From positions 1 through 17,390 of the forward strand of contig NZ_NPEF01000075.1 of the NCBI RefSeq assembly GCF_002811955.1: a DNA stretch of 17,390 nt. Direction: 5' to 3'. The notes below the pieces were generated by a model that had not been told where the DNA came from, did not search any database, and saw only the letters and a program-made list of their open reading frames with translations. How positions within the stretch are numbered: the stretch's first letter is position 1; each line of letters starts with the position of its first letter. This DNA is from Leptospira ellisii. GTDB taxonomy: Bacteria; Spirochaetota; Leptospiria; Leptospirales; Leptospiraceae. A program made the position numbers and the translations under genes. This document shows positions 1 to 7,515 of this stretch, in pieces.

Positions 1-227
1 CGATGAACGGAACCGGATCGTCGTGTTCCTAAAATTTCACGTGGTCCGCGTTCGTGTCGCAGTACGCCTATCCGTTGAATTCAAAAAAAGAAATATTCTA
101 AAAATAGAATCCTTTGAATGAGAAACGTCGCGGAAGATTTTCGTCGAAAAAAAGACGTTAAACCGAAATCCAGCTTTGCAAGTACGTTCTTTTTGAATTA
201 GATGGTAGCCCGAAATTCGATCCGAAT
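1..227. other. Left-edge region before the histidine kinase
   Basis: No complete gene is visible here. One plus-strand frame is open from the window edge at 2 to a TGA at 116-118 and could be the last 38 codons of a gene lying to the left, but its product is not recognisable and chance is likely. A short A+T-rich hairpin (ATTCTA at 95-100, TAGAAT at 105-110, four-base loop) follows and could mark the end of such a gene, although no T-run follows it. The remainder is the leader of the kinase gene. Confidence 0.3.
176..204 (+). promoter_or_regulatory. Weak candidate promoter of the histidine kinase gene
   Basis: TTGCAA at 176-181 and TTAGAT at 198-203, 16 bases apart, resemble -35 and -10 boxes. 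They would put transcription start about 18 bases before the ATG at 228. The match is imperfect and there is no independent support. Confidence 0.22.
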
Positions 228-2606
228 ATGATTCTTTCTAAAATAGCAGCCTATTTCAAACCGCCCGTGTTTTCGGATACGGAGAAGGATTTTTCCGTTA
301 AGCTCATGTACGGGATCATGGTCGCCTGCGTTTTCGTGGCGACGACGTATCGAATCATCCATCCGCTGCTCGCGGAGAAACCGAAATCGATCTACATCGC
401 GGCTTATCTGATTCCTTTGGCGGCTTTGGTGTGTCACGTCATCGCGAAGACGGGCCGGATCCTTCTCGCCGCCCACGTGATGTTGGGCATTCAATGGCTT
501 GCGACCTTCATCGTTCTTCTGCGCGAAGGCGCGACTCAAACCGTGGTCTTTCCGATTTCCCTCGTTTTGATCGTCATGTCCGCGTTATTGCTGGGAAGGA
601 CCGCTGTGTACGTCTATTCCTTTCTTTCGGTGTTTTTGTCCGTCTTGAGTCTGTTCCTGATCGAAAAGGGGATCATCGTTCCCGTTGAAAAAACGGGCGG
701 CCCTTGGTCCATTCTTATGGGGGAAATCTGCGCGTTCATCCTGATCGCGATCCTGATGCGTTATTCTTTATTAGGTTTTCATGAAGTGAAAAAGGAACTT
801 TCGGAGACGCAACGTTATGCGGGTCTGGGGGGCTGGAGTCTTAATACGCAGACGTTGGAGCTTACTCTCACTAAGGAATTCCTGTTTCTGCTCGGCGACG
901 AGGAGGCGAAGGAATCCAGGAGTATGCAGCTTTCCGAATACTTAAACGCGTTCGTGGTCGAACCGGACAAGTCGAGGATTTTGAAGGCGCTCGCGGAAAG
1001 TCTGATCAAAAAGGAGACCCCGGATTTCACTACGGAACTCGTCTATCAGATCCGTACGATCGACGGAAGGAACCGTTTTCTTTTGACCAAGGGAAAGTTC
1101 CGGAACTCGATCATCGGTTTCGGAACCGGCCAAGACGTTACCGAAAAACACCTCGCAGAGGAGGCGATCCGCCCTACGCGCGAGATCTATTCGAAGGTGT
1201 TCACGATGAGTCCGATCTCGACGAGCATCTCGACCGTGAACGACGGACGATACATCGAAGTGAACGACAGCTTTCTGACGATGTTCGGTTATACGAGGGA
1301 GGAGACGATCGGCAAAACAAGCCTCGAACTGAACATATGGCTGGATCCTAAAACGAGAACGGATTATTTGGAGCGGCTGAAAAGCGAACGTGTTCTTTCG
1401 GATCAGGAGTTGATTCTCAGGGCGAAGGACGGAAGGCTGATATACGCCGAATGTTACAGCATGTTCGCGGAGATAGACGGCAAACCCTGCATCATCAATC
1501 TGGTGAAGGACATCTCCGAAAAAAAGGAAGCCGAAGCGTTGCGCAGGTTGAATCGGGAGATTTCGGATCAAAAGGCGCTCATCGAAAAACAGAATCTCGA
1601 ACTCGAGACGATCCTTCAGAATCTGAGAAAAACGCAGAATCAGCTGATCGTTTCGGAAAAGATGGCCGCCTTAGGACAGTTAGTCGCCGGAATCGCCCAC
1701 GAGATCAACAATCCGATCGGAGTCATCAAAGCCTCGAACGATTCGATACGGAGTTATTTCGAAACCGCGTCGACGAGGATCACGCAGACTTCCGGGAAAA
1801 TCCAAACCCTAAACGCGGAGGAATTCGAGGAATTCCAATCCTTGTTCCGTAAAGGGATGTCGGACCGCGAGGTGATTTCCCCCAAGGAGGCGAGGGTCAA
1901 GATCAAGGATTTGGAGGCGAAGTTGAAGGCGTTCGATTTCGAAAACGCGCACACGGCCGCCCAGGATCTCGTGGAATGCGGTTTGGAATCCGCGACCGAG
2001 GAATTTCCGAAACTGTTCTCCGTACAAAACGCGCAGACGATCGTCAACTTCGCGCTTCAGGAAATTCTCGCGGCGAAAAGTTCCAAGCTCATCGATATGT
2101 CCGTCAACCGCACCTCCAAAATCGTTTACGCTTTGCGTAAGTTCACGCATTGGAGTTCGGAAGGGGTGAAAACTCCGGTCGTTCTGCAGGAAAGTCTGGA
2201 GACGGTCCTTACGATCTATCAAAATCAGCTGAAGGCCGGAGTCGAAATACAGAAAAATTACGGGGAAGTTCCGCCTATTTACGGTTATGCGGATGATCTC
2301 ATCCACGTTTGGACCAACCTGATCTATAACGCGGCGCAGGCGATGTCGTTTAAGGGGATTCTGGGGATCGAAATCGCACGGCAAGGAGCCAACGCGGAAG
2401 TGAGGATTTCCGACACGGGACCGGGGATTCCGGAAGAGGTTCAGGATCGTATTTTCGAACCTTTTTTTACGACCAAAGCCCCCGGAGAAGGTTCCGGTCT
2501 CGGATTGGATATCGCCCGCAGAATCATAGAAACGCACGGAGGTTCGATCCGGTTTTCCTCCTCCGCGTCCGGGGCCGTTTTTACGGTTAGCCTGCCTATA
2601 TCTTAA
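228..2606 (+). CDS. Orphan membrane sensor histidine kinase with PAS domains
   Basis: This is a 792-residue sensor kinase that should autophosphorylate on histidine and pass phosphate to an unknown response regulator. About six hydrophobic segments (roughly residues 24-47, 54-73, 76-98, 104-123, 125-146, 160-181) form a membrane sensor with little periplasmic mass. Two PAS-like regions follow (about 190-308 and 318-432; the second ends in a typical VKDISEKK junction), then a coiled coil at 432-478. The H-box ALGQLVAGIAHEINNP carries His491. The N-box has Asn697 and Asn701, the G1 box DTGPGIP is at 729-735, and GSGLGL is at 755-760, so the catalytic domain looks intact. There is no receiver domain and no regulator gene next to it. 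The distance from His491 to the N-box is far longer than usual (see findings). ATG 228 is the only sensible start: an in-frame stop lies at 159-161 with no other ATG between, and no clear SD is visible. Confidence 0.93.
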   Translation: MILSKIAAYFKPPVFSDTEKDFSVKLMYGIMVACVFVATTYRIIHPLLAEKPKSIYIAAYLIPLAALVCHVIAKTGRILLAAHVMLGIQWLATFIVLLREGATQTVVFPISLVLIVMSALLLGRTAVYVYSFLSVFLSVLSLFLIEKGIIVPVEKTGGPWSILMGEICAFILIAILMRYSLLGFHEVKKELSETQRYAGLGGWSLNTQTLELTLTKEFLFLLGDEEAKESRSMQLSEYLNAFVVEPDKSRILKALAESLIKKETPDFTTELVYQIRTIDGRNRFLLTKGKFRNSIIGFGTGQDVTEKHLAEEAIRPTREIYSKVFTMSPISTSISTVNDGRYIEVNDSFLTMFGYTREETIGKTSLELNIWLDPKTRTDYLERLKSERVLSDQELILRAKDGRLIYAECYSMFAEIDGKPCIINLVKDISEKKEAEALRRLNREISDQKALIEKQNLELETILQNLRKTQNQLIVSEKMAALGQLVAGIAHEINNPIGVIKASNDSIRSYFETASTRITQTSGKIQTLNAEEFEEFQSLFRKGMSDREVISPKEARVKIKDLEAKLKAFDFENAHTAAQDLVECGLESATEEFPKLFSVQNAQTIVNFALQEILAAKSSKLIDMSVNRTSKIVYALRKFTHWSSEGVKTPVVLQESLETVLTIYQNQLKAGVEIQKNYGEVPPIYGYADDLIHVWTNLIYNAAQAMSFKGILGIEIARQGANAEVRISDTGPGIPEEVQDRIFEPFFTTKAPGEGSGLGLDIARRIIETHGGSIRFSSSASGAVFTVSLPIS

Positions 2607-2662
2607 TATTCTAATGTATTTGGATCTGCCGAAGTCGGTATTCGGTCCGAAGCGGCGGGATC

Positions 2663-3340
2663 CTATCGAATCAGGGATTTTTCGTCCGAAAAGATCCTGT
2701 TTTTGTCGCGTATCACCGCGAGAATGTCGTCGATCGCGAACAGATCCCTGGTTCCCCGTTTCATTTCGAAGGGGGCTTCGTACAACAGACCCAAAAATTC
2801 CACCGGAGCCCGTTTGGAGAACACCACGTCGTCCTGACGGATCTTCCGGATCAGATTGATTCGAACGCCTTTCCAACCTTCGTAGTTTAGATGGGTGATT
2901 AGAATTTTCTTAACTTCTAAACTAGAATCGCGGAGAAGGACGTAGAGGGACGCTCCCGATCCGGAGGAATAGATCTGGAATTTGAGTTCGCGGACGAAAC
3001 CTTTCGTCTTCCAAGGTTGTTCCCAGAGAATTTCGAAGGACTGATTTTTTTCTGCGGGCACTTCCAAAAGAAGACTTCGAGAGGAATTGATCTCCGGACT
3101 GAGGAGCAGAGTCGAAGTCCTTATGTCCGGAAGGTAATCCTTTCCGAGACGCGTTTTGAGATTTTTGGCGCCCCATTCCTTGGATTCGAAATCCTCGACC
3201 ACGACCTCTTTCCAAATTTCCGCGGGAGTTTTTTCCTGAACGTACAACGGATTGGTGAAACCGAAAAAAAAGAACAACATCCAGCGGGTCCTAAAAAGCA
3301 GAGCCGCCGCCGCGCCGGGAAGAGAACGTATTTTTTTCAT
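2663..3340 (-). CDS. FlaA-like exported protein
   Basis: A 225-residue exported protein, starting at the ATG at 3340 (MKKIRSLPG...). I prefer this start over the upstream GTG codons at 3376 and 3355 because it gives a basic N-terminus followed by a hydrophobic stretch ending near LYVQ, a plausible signal peptide. Residues 114-165 contain strands around LYVLLRD and a YEGWKGVRINLI segment, and FAIDDI follows near 201-206. This pattern resembles the spirochaetal FlaA family, whose members coat the periplasmic flagellar filament. The similarity is judged by eye and is weak, so a general carbohydrate-binding-like jelly-roll fold is also possible. No other flagellar gene is nearby. The gene is convergent with the kinase and divergent from the OmpL47-type gene. 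The N-terminal region has two hydrophobic patches split by RTR, which is slightly odd for a signal peptide. Confidence 0.7.
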   Translation of the reverse strand: MKKIRSLPGAAAALLFRTRWMLFFFFGFTNPLYVQEKTPAEIWKEVVVEDFESKEWGAKNLKTRLGKDYLPDIRTSTLLLSPEINSSRSLLLEVPAEKNQSFEILWEQPWKTKGFVRELKFQIYSSGSGASLYVLLRDSSLEVKKILITHLNYEGWKGVRINLIRKIRQDDVVFSKRAPVEFLGLLYEAPFEMKRGTRDLFAIDDILAVIRDKNRIFSDEKSLIR

Positions 3341-3348
3341 AGAATCGG

Positions 3349-3379
3349 TTGACACGCTCCTTCCAAGGGTTTCCACTAT
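3349..3379 (+). promoter_or_regulatory. Candidate promoter of the OmpL47-type gene
   Basis: A perfect TTGACA lies at 3349-3354 in the divergent intergenic region, with CACTAT at 3374-3379 as the nearest -10-like box. The 19-base spacer is long and the -10 is poor, so only the -35 match is convincing. The TTGACA begins nine bases upstream of the ATG of the divergent FlaA-like gene, within its leader, so expression of the two genes may interfere. Confidence 0.33.
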
Positions 3380-3416
3380 CCGAATATCGTCAAAAAACTA
3401 ATTAACCAAACCTCAT

Positions 3417-3421
3417 AGGAG
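3417..3421 (+). promoter_or_regulatory. Ribosome binding site AGGAG of the OmpL47-type gene
   Basis: AGGAG sits six bases before the ATG at 3428. It is one of only two clear Shine-Dalgarno sites in the window, fixes this start and suggests strong translation. Confidence 0.8.
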
Positions 3422-3427
3422 TGTAAA

Positions 3428-4522
3428 ATGAAAGGTTCATACCTTGCAAGACTCGCGATCGTTTTTTTAATGTCCTTTTCCGTAGTAGCGTTGATCGCTC
3501 AGGAAGATCTGGATGAAACTTCCAACCCACAGGCGAACACCCAGGGAAAACCGGGGACCACTTCCGCACCTGCGGCCAACAATAAAACCGCGGGAGCCGC
3601 TCCGGCCGACGACGTAAAGAACGCCGATCTGTATGTGAATTCCAAAAGTTCTTTCGAGATTTCCGCAAAGGACGATTCGAGCACGGTGGATTATATCGAG
3701 TATAAAATCGGAGAAGCCGATTATGTGAAGTATACTTCCCCGATCACGATCCTCAAGGAAGGGGTCAATCGTCTTACCTACCGTGCCGTGGATAAGGCCG
3801 GAAACAAGGAACCGGCTAAGGCGTTAGTCGTCGTTGTGGACAACACCGCTCCGGCCGTTAAGATCGCTCCGAGCGAAATCCTCTACAATCTGGACGGTTA
3901 CAACTACGGATCCAAAAACGTGACCTATTCCATCGCAGCAACCGACGCTCTTTCCGGAGTCAAGGAAGTGAAGTATTCCATCAACGGCGGAGATCTCAGA
4001 CCTTACGACAATCAGCCGATCAAATTGGAGAAGGCGGGAGTCAATCTGATCAAGTATTCGGCGGTGGATAACTCCGGTAATTCCTCTTCCGAAGCGATTT
4101 TGGTAGTCACTTTGGACGATGTAAAACCGGAAGTGGAAATCCAAGGAAATACTCCTTTGGTCATCATCGACGGAAAAACCTATTCCAGAAAAGGGAACTC
4201 TTTCACGATCAAAGCCGTGGACGGACAATCCGGAATCAAACGGATTCTGATCAAAGTGGACAACGCACCCGATTTCGTTCCGTATGTGGAATCGATCACG
4301 ATCGACGCTCAAGGCGAACATACGATCGAAGCGAAAGCGGTGGACAACGTGGGGAACGAAAGCGAAACGAAACGCGTGAGTTTTGCGGTGGACGTAAATC
4401 CTCCTACGACCCAAATCCGCAAAGTGGATGCGTCCGGCAACGGAAACAACGCACAGCCTGCGCCTCAACCGGCTCCCGCTCCTGCGAAAACTTCCGCTCC
4501 TTCCAACCCTCCTAAAAAATAA
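3428..4522 (+). CDS. OmpL47-type repeat protein, exported
   Basis: A 364-residue exported protein. Residues 1-24 form a signal peptide (cleavage probably after ALIA, before QED; no lipobox cysteine). A Pro/Ala/Thr/Asn-rich stretch follows (about 27-66), then three Ig-like repeats at about 67-143, 152-235 and 246-328. Each has a conserved aromatic-rich strand and an AVDxxGN turn (YRAVDKAGN at 118, YSAVDNSGN at 210, AKAVDNVGN at 302), spaced exactly 92 residues apart. The C-terminus is a Pro/Ala-rich tail (337-364). Leptospira proteins of this domain type include surface-exposed proteins such as OmpL47, some reported to bind host matrix. I do not assign a symbol: the predicted mass of about 38 kDa is below that of OmpL47, and several paralogues exist. 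It has its own SD and terminator, so it is probably monocistronic. Confidence 0.85.
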   Translation: MKGSYLARLAIVFLMSFSVVALIAQEDLDETSNPQANTQGKPGTTSAPAANNKTAGAAPADDVKNADLYVNSKSSFEISAKDDSSTVDYIEYKIGEADYVKYTSPITILKEGVNRLTYRAVDKAGNKEPAKALVVVVDNTAPAVKIAPSEILYNLDGYNYGSKNVTYSIAATDALSGVKEVKYSINGGDLRPYDNQPIKLEKAGVNLIKYSAVDNSGNSSSEAILVVTLDDVKPEVEIQGNTPLVIIDGKTYSRKGNSFTIKAVDGQSGIKRILIKVDNAPDFVPYVESITIDAQGEHTIEAKAVDNVGNESETKRVSFAVDVNPPTTQIRKVDASGNGNNAQPAPQPAPAPAKTSAPSNPPKK

Positions 4523-4546
4523 GAATTTAGGAACGTTTCTTTTTCG

Positions 4547-4576
4547 AAAAAGCCCGGTTTTATCCGGGCTTTTTTT
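4547..4576 (+). terminator. Rho-independent terminator after the OmpL47-type gene
   Basis: A perfect seven-base-pair stem AGCCCGG (4551-4557) / CCGGGCT (4564-4570) with loop TTTTAT is preceded by an A-run and followed by seven T residues. It starts 24 bases after the stop codon of the OmpL47-type gene and ends 34 bases before the comF start. Confidence 0.92.
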
Positions 4577-4610
4577 ATTCCATCGAACCCGTTCGGGAAC
4601 CGTTTCCGGT

Positions 4611-5351
4611 ATGGACATTCGGAAACTGTTGGATTATTTTCTTCCTTGTTGTTGCGAGTTCTGCGGTAGATACGATCTTTTTTCCTCCAAGGTCGGAATC
4701 TGCAAATCCTGTCATAACCGAAACCGGGACATAAGATCGTCTTCGGATCGAAGCTGCAAAACCTGTAAAGAGGCGTTCGTCGGGGAGGGATGTCCGTATT
4801 GCGTTTCGAGGAACGTTTTTTTCGAAGAATTGAAATACCTCAGAAACCGCAGTCCGTTTATGGCGAAGGCGATCAATCGGATCAAGTTCAGATCCGCGTA
4901 TTCCCTTTCGATCTATCTTTGTCTCGGAATGAAACGGGAACTTCGTTCCTGGAAGGGGATCCGCTTTTCGGGAATCGTACTTCTGCCTTCCCACCGCGCC
5001 CCCTGGTATAAAACGGGAAGGGAGCGCACCTTCTCCTCCTGCGATTTCGCATTAAAACGTCTGCAAAAAATTCTTCCGTTTCCGGTCGCGAATCCCGTAG
5101 AGAAGATCAGCGGAGAAAAACAAGCCGGCAAAAGTTTTGCGGAACGTTTTTTTCACGCCAGAATTTCCTTTCGGATCAAAGAGGAATACGAAAGACGTTT
5201 AACCGGAAATTATCTGTTGCTCGACGACGTATTCACCACCGGAGCGTCCGCGAACGAGGTTGCGAGAATTCTGCTGCAGAACGGAGCGGCTTCCGTGAGA
5301 GTTCTGACTCTGATCCGGACCGAAGGAAAAAACCGGGATTCGTCGCATTAA
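4611..5351 (+). CDS. comF: ComF family protein (phosphoribosyltransferase-like)
   Basis: A 246-residue ComF/GntX-family protein. In naturally competent bacteria ComF acts in the cytoplasm during DNA uptake; its role in spirochetes is unclear. The N-terminus has a cysteine-rich zinc-finger-like region (Cys13, 14, 15, 18, 31, 34, 49, 52, 61, 64). The C-terminus carries the PRPP-binding motif LLLDDVFTTGAS (202-213), the hallmark of the phosphoribosyltransferase fold. A KQAGKSFAERFFHARISF stretch (170-187) corresponds to the usual central family region, but the family's RGFNQ-like motif is replaced by a divergent sequence near GRERTFSS (136-143). ATG 4611 is chosen because translation from further upstream would run through the terminator and the end of the previous gene. 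No SD is visible. dinB follows 49 bases downstream with its own promoter-like sequence. Confidence 0.88.
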   Translation: MDIRKLLDYFLPCCCEFCGRYDLFSSKVGICKSCHNRNRDIRSSSDRSCKTCKEAFVGEGCPYCVSRNVFFEELKYLRNRSPFMAKAINRIKFRSAYSLSIYLCLGMKRELRSWKGIRFSGIVLLPSHRAPWYKTGRERTFSSCDFALKRLQKILPFPVANPVEKISGEKQAGKSFAERFFHARISFRIKEEYERRLTGNYLLLDDVFTTGASANEVARILLQNGAASVRVLTLIRTEGKNRDSSH

Positions 5352-5363
5352 AAAGACGTTACA

Positions 5364-5383
5364 AACGTATAGTATGTTATAAT
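5364..5383 (+). promoter_or_regulatory. dinB promoter -10 box with overlapping dyad
   Basis: A perfect TATAAT lies at 5378-5383, 17 bases before the dinB ATG. No good -35 stands at 16-18 bases upstream. An imperfect dyad, AACnTAnnnTAnGTT (5364-5378), abuts and overlaps the -10 box, where a repressor could act. It does not match an SOS box that I can recognise with confidence. Confidence 0.4.
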
Positions 5384-5400
5384 CTGACCTTAGGTTGGAT

Positions 5401-6495
5401 ATGGGCCCGCGTAAGATCATTCACGTGGATATGGACGCGTTTTACGCCTCCGTGGAACAGAGGGACTTTCCGGAATACAAGGGAAAACCTTTGATCGTGG
5501 GAGGGCCTCCGAACAGTAGGTCCGTTGTTTCCGCGGCTTCGTACGAAGCGAGGAAGTTCGGCGTCCGTTCCGCGATGCCCTGTTCCAAGGCCGCGCAACT
5601 CGCTCCGCAGGCGATCTTCGTATTTCCCCGTTTCGAAGTGTATAAGGAGGTTTCCAGGCAGATCCGTGAACTCTTTCTGGAATATACGGATCGTGTGGAG
5701 ATGCTTTCCCTGGACGAAGGTTATTTGGATGTCACATTCAATAAAAAGAATATTCCATTTGCAGTAAGTATTGCGAAGGAGATCAGAAGGGAAATTCTCG
5801 CAAGAACCGGTTTGACTGCGTCGGCCGGGGTCGGGAATTCAAAATTCATCGCCAAACTCGCCTCCGAAAAAAACAAACCGGACGGCCTGACCGTGGTTCT
5901 TCCGGACGACGTCGTTTCGTTCATCGATCCTTTGCCCGTAGCCAGTTTTCACGGAGTGGGTAAGGTCACCGCCAGGAGAATGGAGGATCTGGGAATCCGC
6001 ATCGGCAGGGATCTGCGCGAAAAAAGCCTGAACGAACTCGTGCAACACTTCGGAAAAACGGGGATTTACTATCATAAAATTTCAAGAGGGGAAGACGACC
6101 GGGAAGTGGAACCGTTCCGGGAACGTAAATCCTTGGGTGCGGAAATCACGTTCGATCGGGATCGGATCGAGTCCGAAGACCTTTTGACCCAGTTGAAATA
6201 CCTCGCGGGAGAAGTGGAACGCAGATTGAAAAAAAGGGATTTTTCGGGAAGAACCCTCACCTTAAAAATAAAATTCCACGACTTCACCTTAAAAACGAGA
6301 TCCAGAACTCTTTCGGAACCGGTTTATCTCGCGGAGGAATTATTTCCGGTGGCAAGAGATCTTCTGGGGGAGTTTTTCGAAAAAAGAGGGGAGGATCTTT
6401 TCGCCTCCAAAGCGATCCGTCTTTTGGGAATCAGTCTTTCCCATCCGAATCCGGAGGAACAGGACGTCGAACCGGGATTATTTCCGGATTTATAA
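5401..6495 (+). CDS. dinB: DNA polymerase IV (Y-family translesion polymerase)
   Basis: A 364-residue Y-family polymerase that copies damaged DNA. The palm motif HVDMDAFYASVE (residues 8-19) gives metal ligand Asp10 and the steric-gate position Tyr15. SLDEGYLDVT (103-112) gives catalytic Asp105/Glu106, and SAGVGNSKFIAKLAS (141-155) is the typical next motif. A helix-hairpin-helix segment FHGVGKVTARRMEDLGI (183-199) forms the thumb, and about 240-350 is the little-finger domain. The C-terminal GLFPDL resembles a degenerate beta-clamp-binding motif. Length is normal for the family. I choose ATG 5401, which has AGG six bases upstream; a TTG at 5395 in the same frame is the alternative and adds two residues. 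The gene follows comF but probably has its own promoter. Confidence 0.97.
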   Translation: MGPRKIIHVDMDAFYASVEQRDFPEYKGKPLIVGGPPNSRSVVSAASYEARKFGVRSAMPCSKAAQLAPQAIFVFPRFEVYKEVSRQIRELFLEYTDRVEMLSLDEGYLDVTFNKKNIPFAVSIAKEIRREILARTGLTASAGVGNSKFIAKLASEKNKPDGLTVVLPDDVVSFIDPLPVASFHGVGKVTARRMEDLGIRIGRDLREKSLNELVQHFGKTGIYYHKISRGEDDREVEPFRERKSLGAEITFDRDRIESEDLLTQLKYLAGEVERRLKKRDFSGRTLTLKIKFHDFTLKTRSRTLSEPVYLAEELFPVARDLLGEFFEKRGEDLFASKAIRLLGISLSHPNPEEQDVEPGLFPDL

Positions 6496-6523
6496 TATTC
6501 AAAAAATATGTTTTATCTTCGAT

Positions 6524-6543
6524 CGGATTCGAGGAGGAATCCG
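6524..6543. terminator. Candidate bidirectional terminator hairpin between dinB and the barrel gene
   Basis: A perfect seven-base-pair inverted repeat, CGGATTC (6524-6530) / GAATCCG (6537-6543) with loop GAGGAG, lies between two converging stop codons (6495 and 6562). No T-run directly follows on either strand, so intrinsic termination is uncertain. Confidence 0.4.
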
Positions 6544-6561
6544 CGGAGACGGGTCGAAAAT

Positions 6562-7509
6562 CTAAAGTCCGATTCCTAAACCCGCGGAGATCTGCGGTTC
6601 CGTAAATCTGTAGGTGTCCGGTCCCGCGTGCAGAGTCGTAGCCCTGTACTGGAGACCGACGTGGAAAAAATACGGATCGAATTCGATCTGGAAACCGGAT
6701 CCCAAAAATACGACGTCCTGTAGAACGGCTTTGGAGTAGATTCCGCCTTGATAACTTCTGCCGATTCCGAAACCGATCTGTGAGAACCAACGGATCGAAT
6801 CGGTGATCGGATAATAATACTTATAACTCGGAGAGAGGGACAACGTTCCTATCGAGAATTTTCCGGTTTGTTCGCGGGAAACGCGATACTCGTCCCAGGA
6901 TGAGTTGGAAAGCAAAGACAACGTCGGCAGGAAGGTAAGGGCAGCATAAGATTGGGTTCCTCCCAAGTTCATATTGATCCAAAGAGGGATCAGAGGCGGT
7001 AAGCCGCGGGAAGGAAACGAAAACGTACTCTGTTCCAGAGCCAGGGAAAAACCGTTGCGGACGTCCTTCTTATATTCGATCTGAAACGCGATCGTTCGGA
7101 CGTTCACTCTGTAATTCCGTTCCAAATAAGGATCCACATACATGGTCGTTTCCACCAGTTCCTGCGGACTATAAACCCTTTGTAAACTCGGGTCCTCATG
7201 GACGCGCGAGCTCCAAGCTGTCCCCCATAAGGATACGCGGATTTTTTTTCGGTTTTCCGGAAGCGCGGGCCTTCTTTTGATTTCGCCTAACGTGATTTTT
7301 TCGATCTGCGCGGGATCGATTTTTTCCGTTTTGCCGGATTCGTCCTCCGCGAGTACGTGATCCTCTTTTAGAACGGTCTTTACGTTTTCCAGACGTCTGC
7401 CGTCCTTCAAAAGCACCGTGTCGGCCGGGATCGTCTGCACAAAACAGAACAAAAGTCCGATCGCGGAAAGGATCGGATACGATTTTACGCGGATGAAATC
7501 TCGGGGCAT
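6562..7509 (-). CDS. Small outer-membrane beta-barrel protein with N-terminal FecR-tail-like module
   Basis: A 315-residue protein of no recognised family. Residues 1-29 are a signal peptide ending near TIPA. Residues 31-73 form a compact module starting TVLLKDGRRL and ending QIEKITL; it resembles the last 42 residues of the FecR-like protein encoded just upstream. From about residue 90 the sequence alternates polar and aromatic/hydrophobic residues in strand-like stretches with short turns, ending SAGLGIGL, as expected for an outer-membrane beta-barrel of perhaps 8-12 strands. It lacks the plug domain and size of a TonB-dependent receptor. It is the third gene of the sigma-FecR-barrel operon, with its ATG six bases after the FecR stop codon and no clear SD, so translation is probably coupled. 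The role is inferred from context: sensing or envelope partner of the anti-sigma protein. Confidence 0.82.
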   Translation of the reverse strand: MPRDFIRVKSYPILSAIGLLFCFVQTIPADTVLLKDGRRLENVKTVLKEDHVLAEDESGKTEKIDPAQIEKITLGEIKRRPALPENRKKIRVSLWGTAWSSRVHEDPSLQRVYSPQELVETTMYVDPYLERNYRVNVRTIAFQIEYKKDVRNGFSLALEQSTFSFPSRGLPPLIPLWINMNLGGTQSYAALTFLPTLSLLSNSSWDEYRVSREQTGKFSIGTLSLSPSYKYYYPITDSIRWFSQIGFGIGRSYQGGIYSKAVLQDVVFLGSGFQIEFDPYFFHVGLQYRATTLHAGPDTYRFTEPQISAGLGIGL

Positions 7510-7515
7510 GTCCGT

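Noticed and set aside
942..1571. 209-codon open frame on the minus strand
   Set aside because: Antisense to the PAS region of the kinase, no recognisable features.
2629..2651. CCGAA/TTCGG and TTCGG/CCGAA inverted repeats between the kinase and FlaA-like stops
   Set aside because: Only five base pairs and no T-run; too weak to call a terminator.
1809..2876. 355-codon open frame on the minus strand
   Set aside because: It lies antisense to the intact kinase, has Arg/Gly/Asp-rich composition with no domain, and overlaps the downstream gene; a shadow of biased codon use.
3824..4618. 264-codon open frame on the minus strand
   Set aside because: Antisense to the OmpL47-type gene and across its terminator; Arg/Phe/Val-rich shadow without signal or domain.
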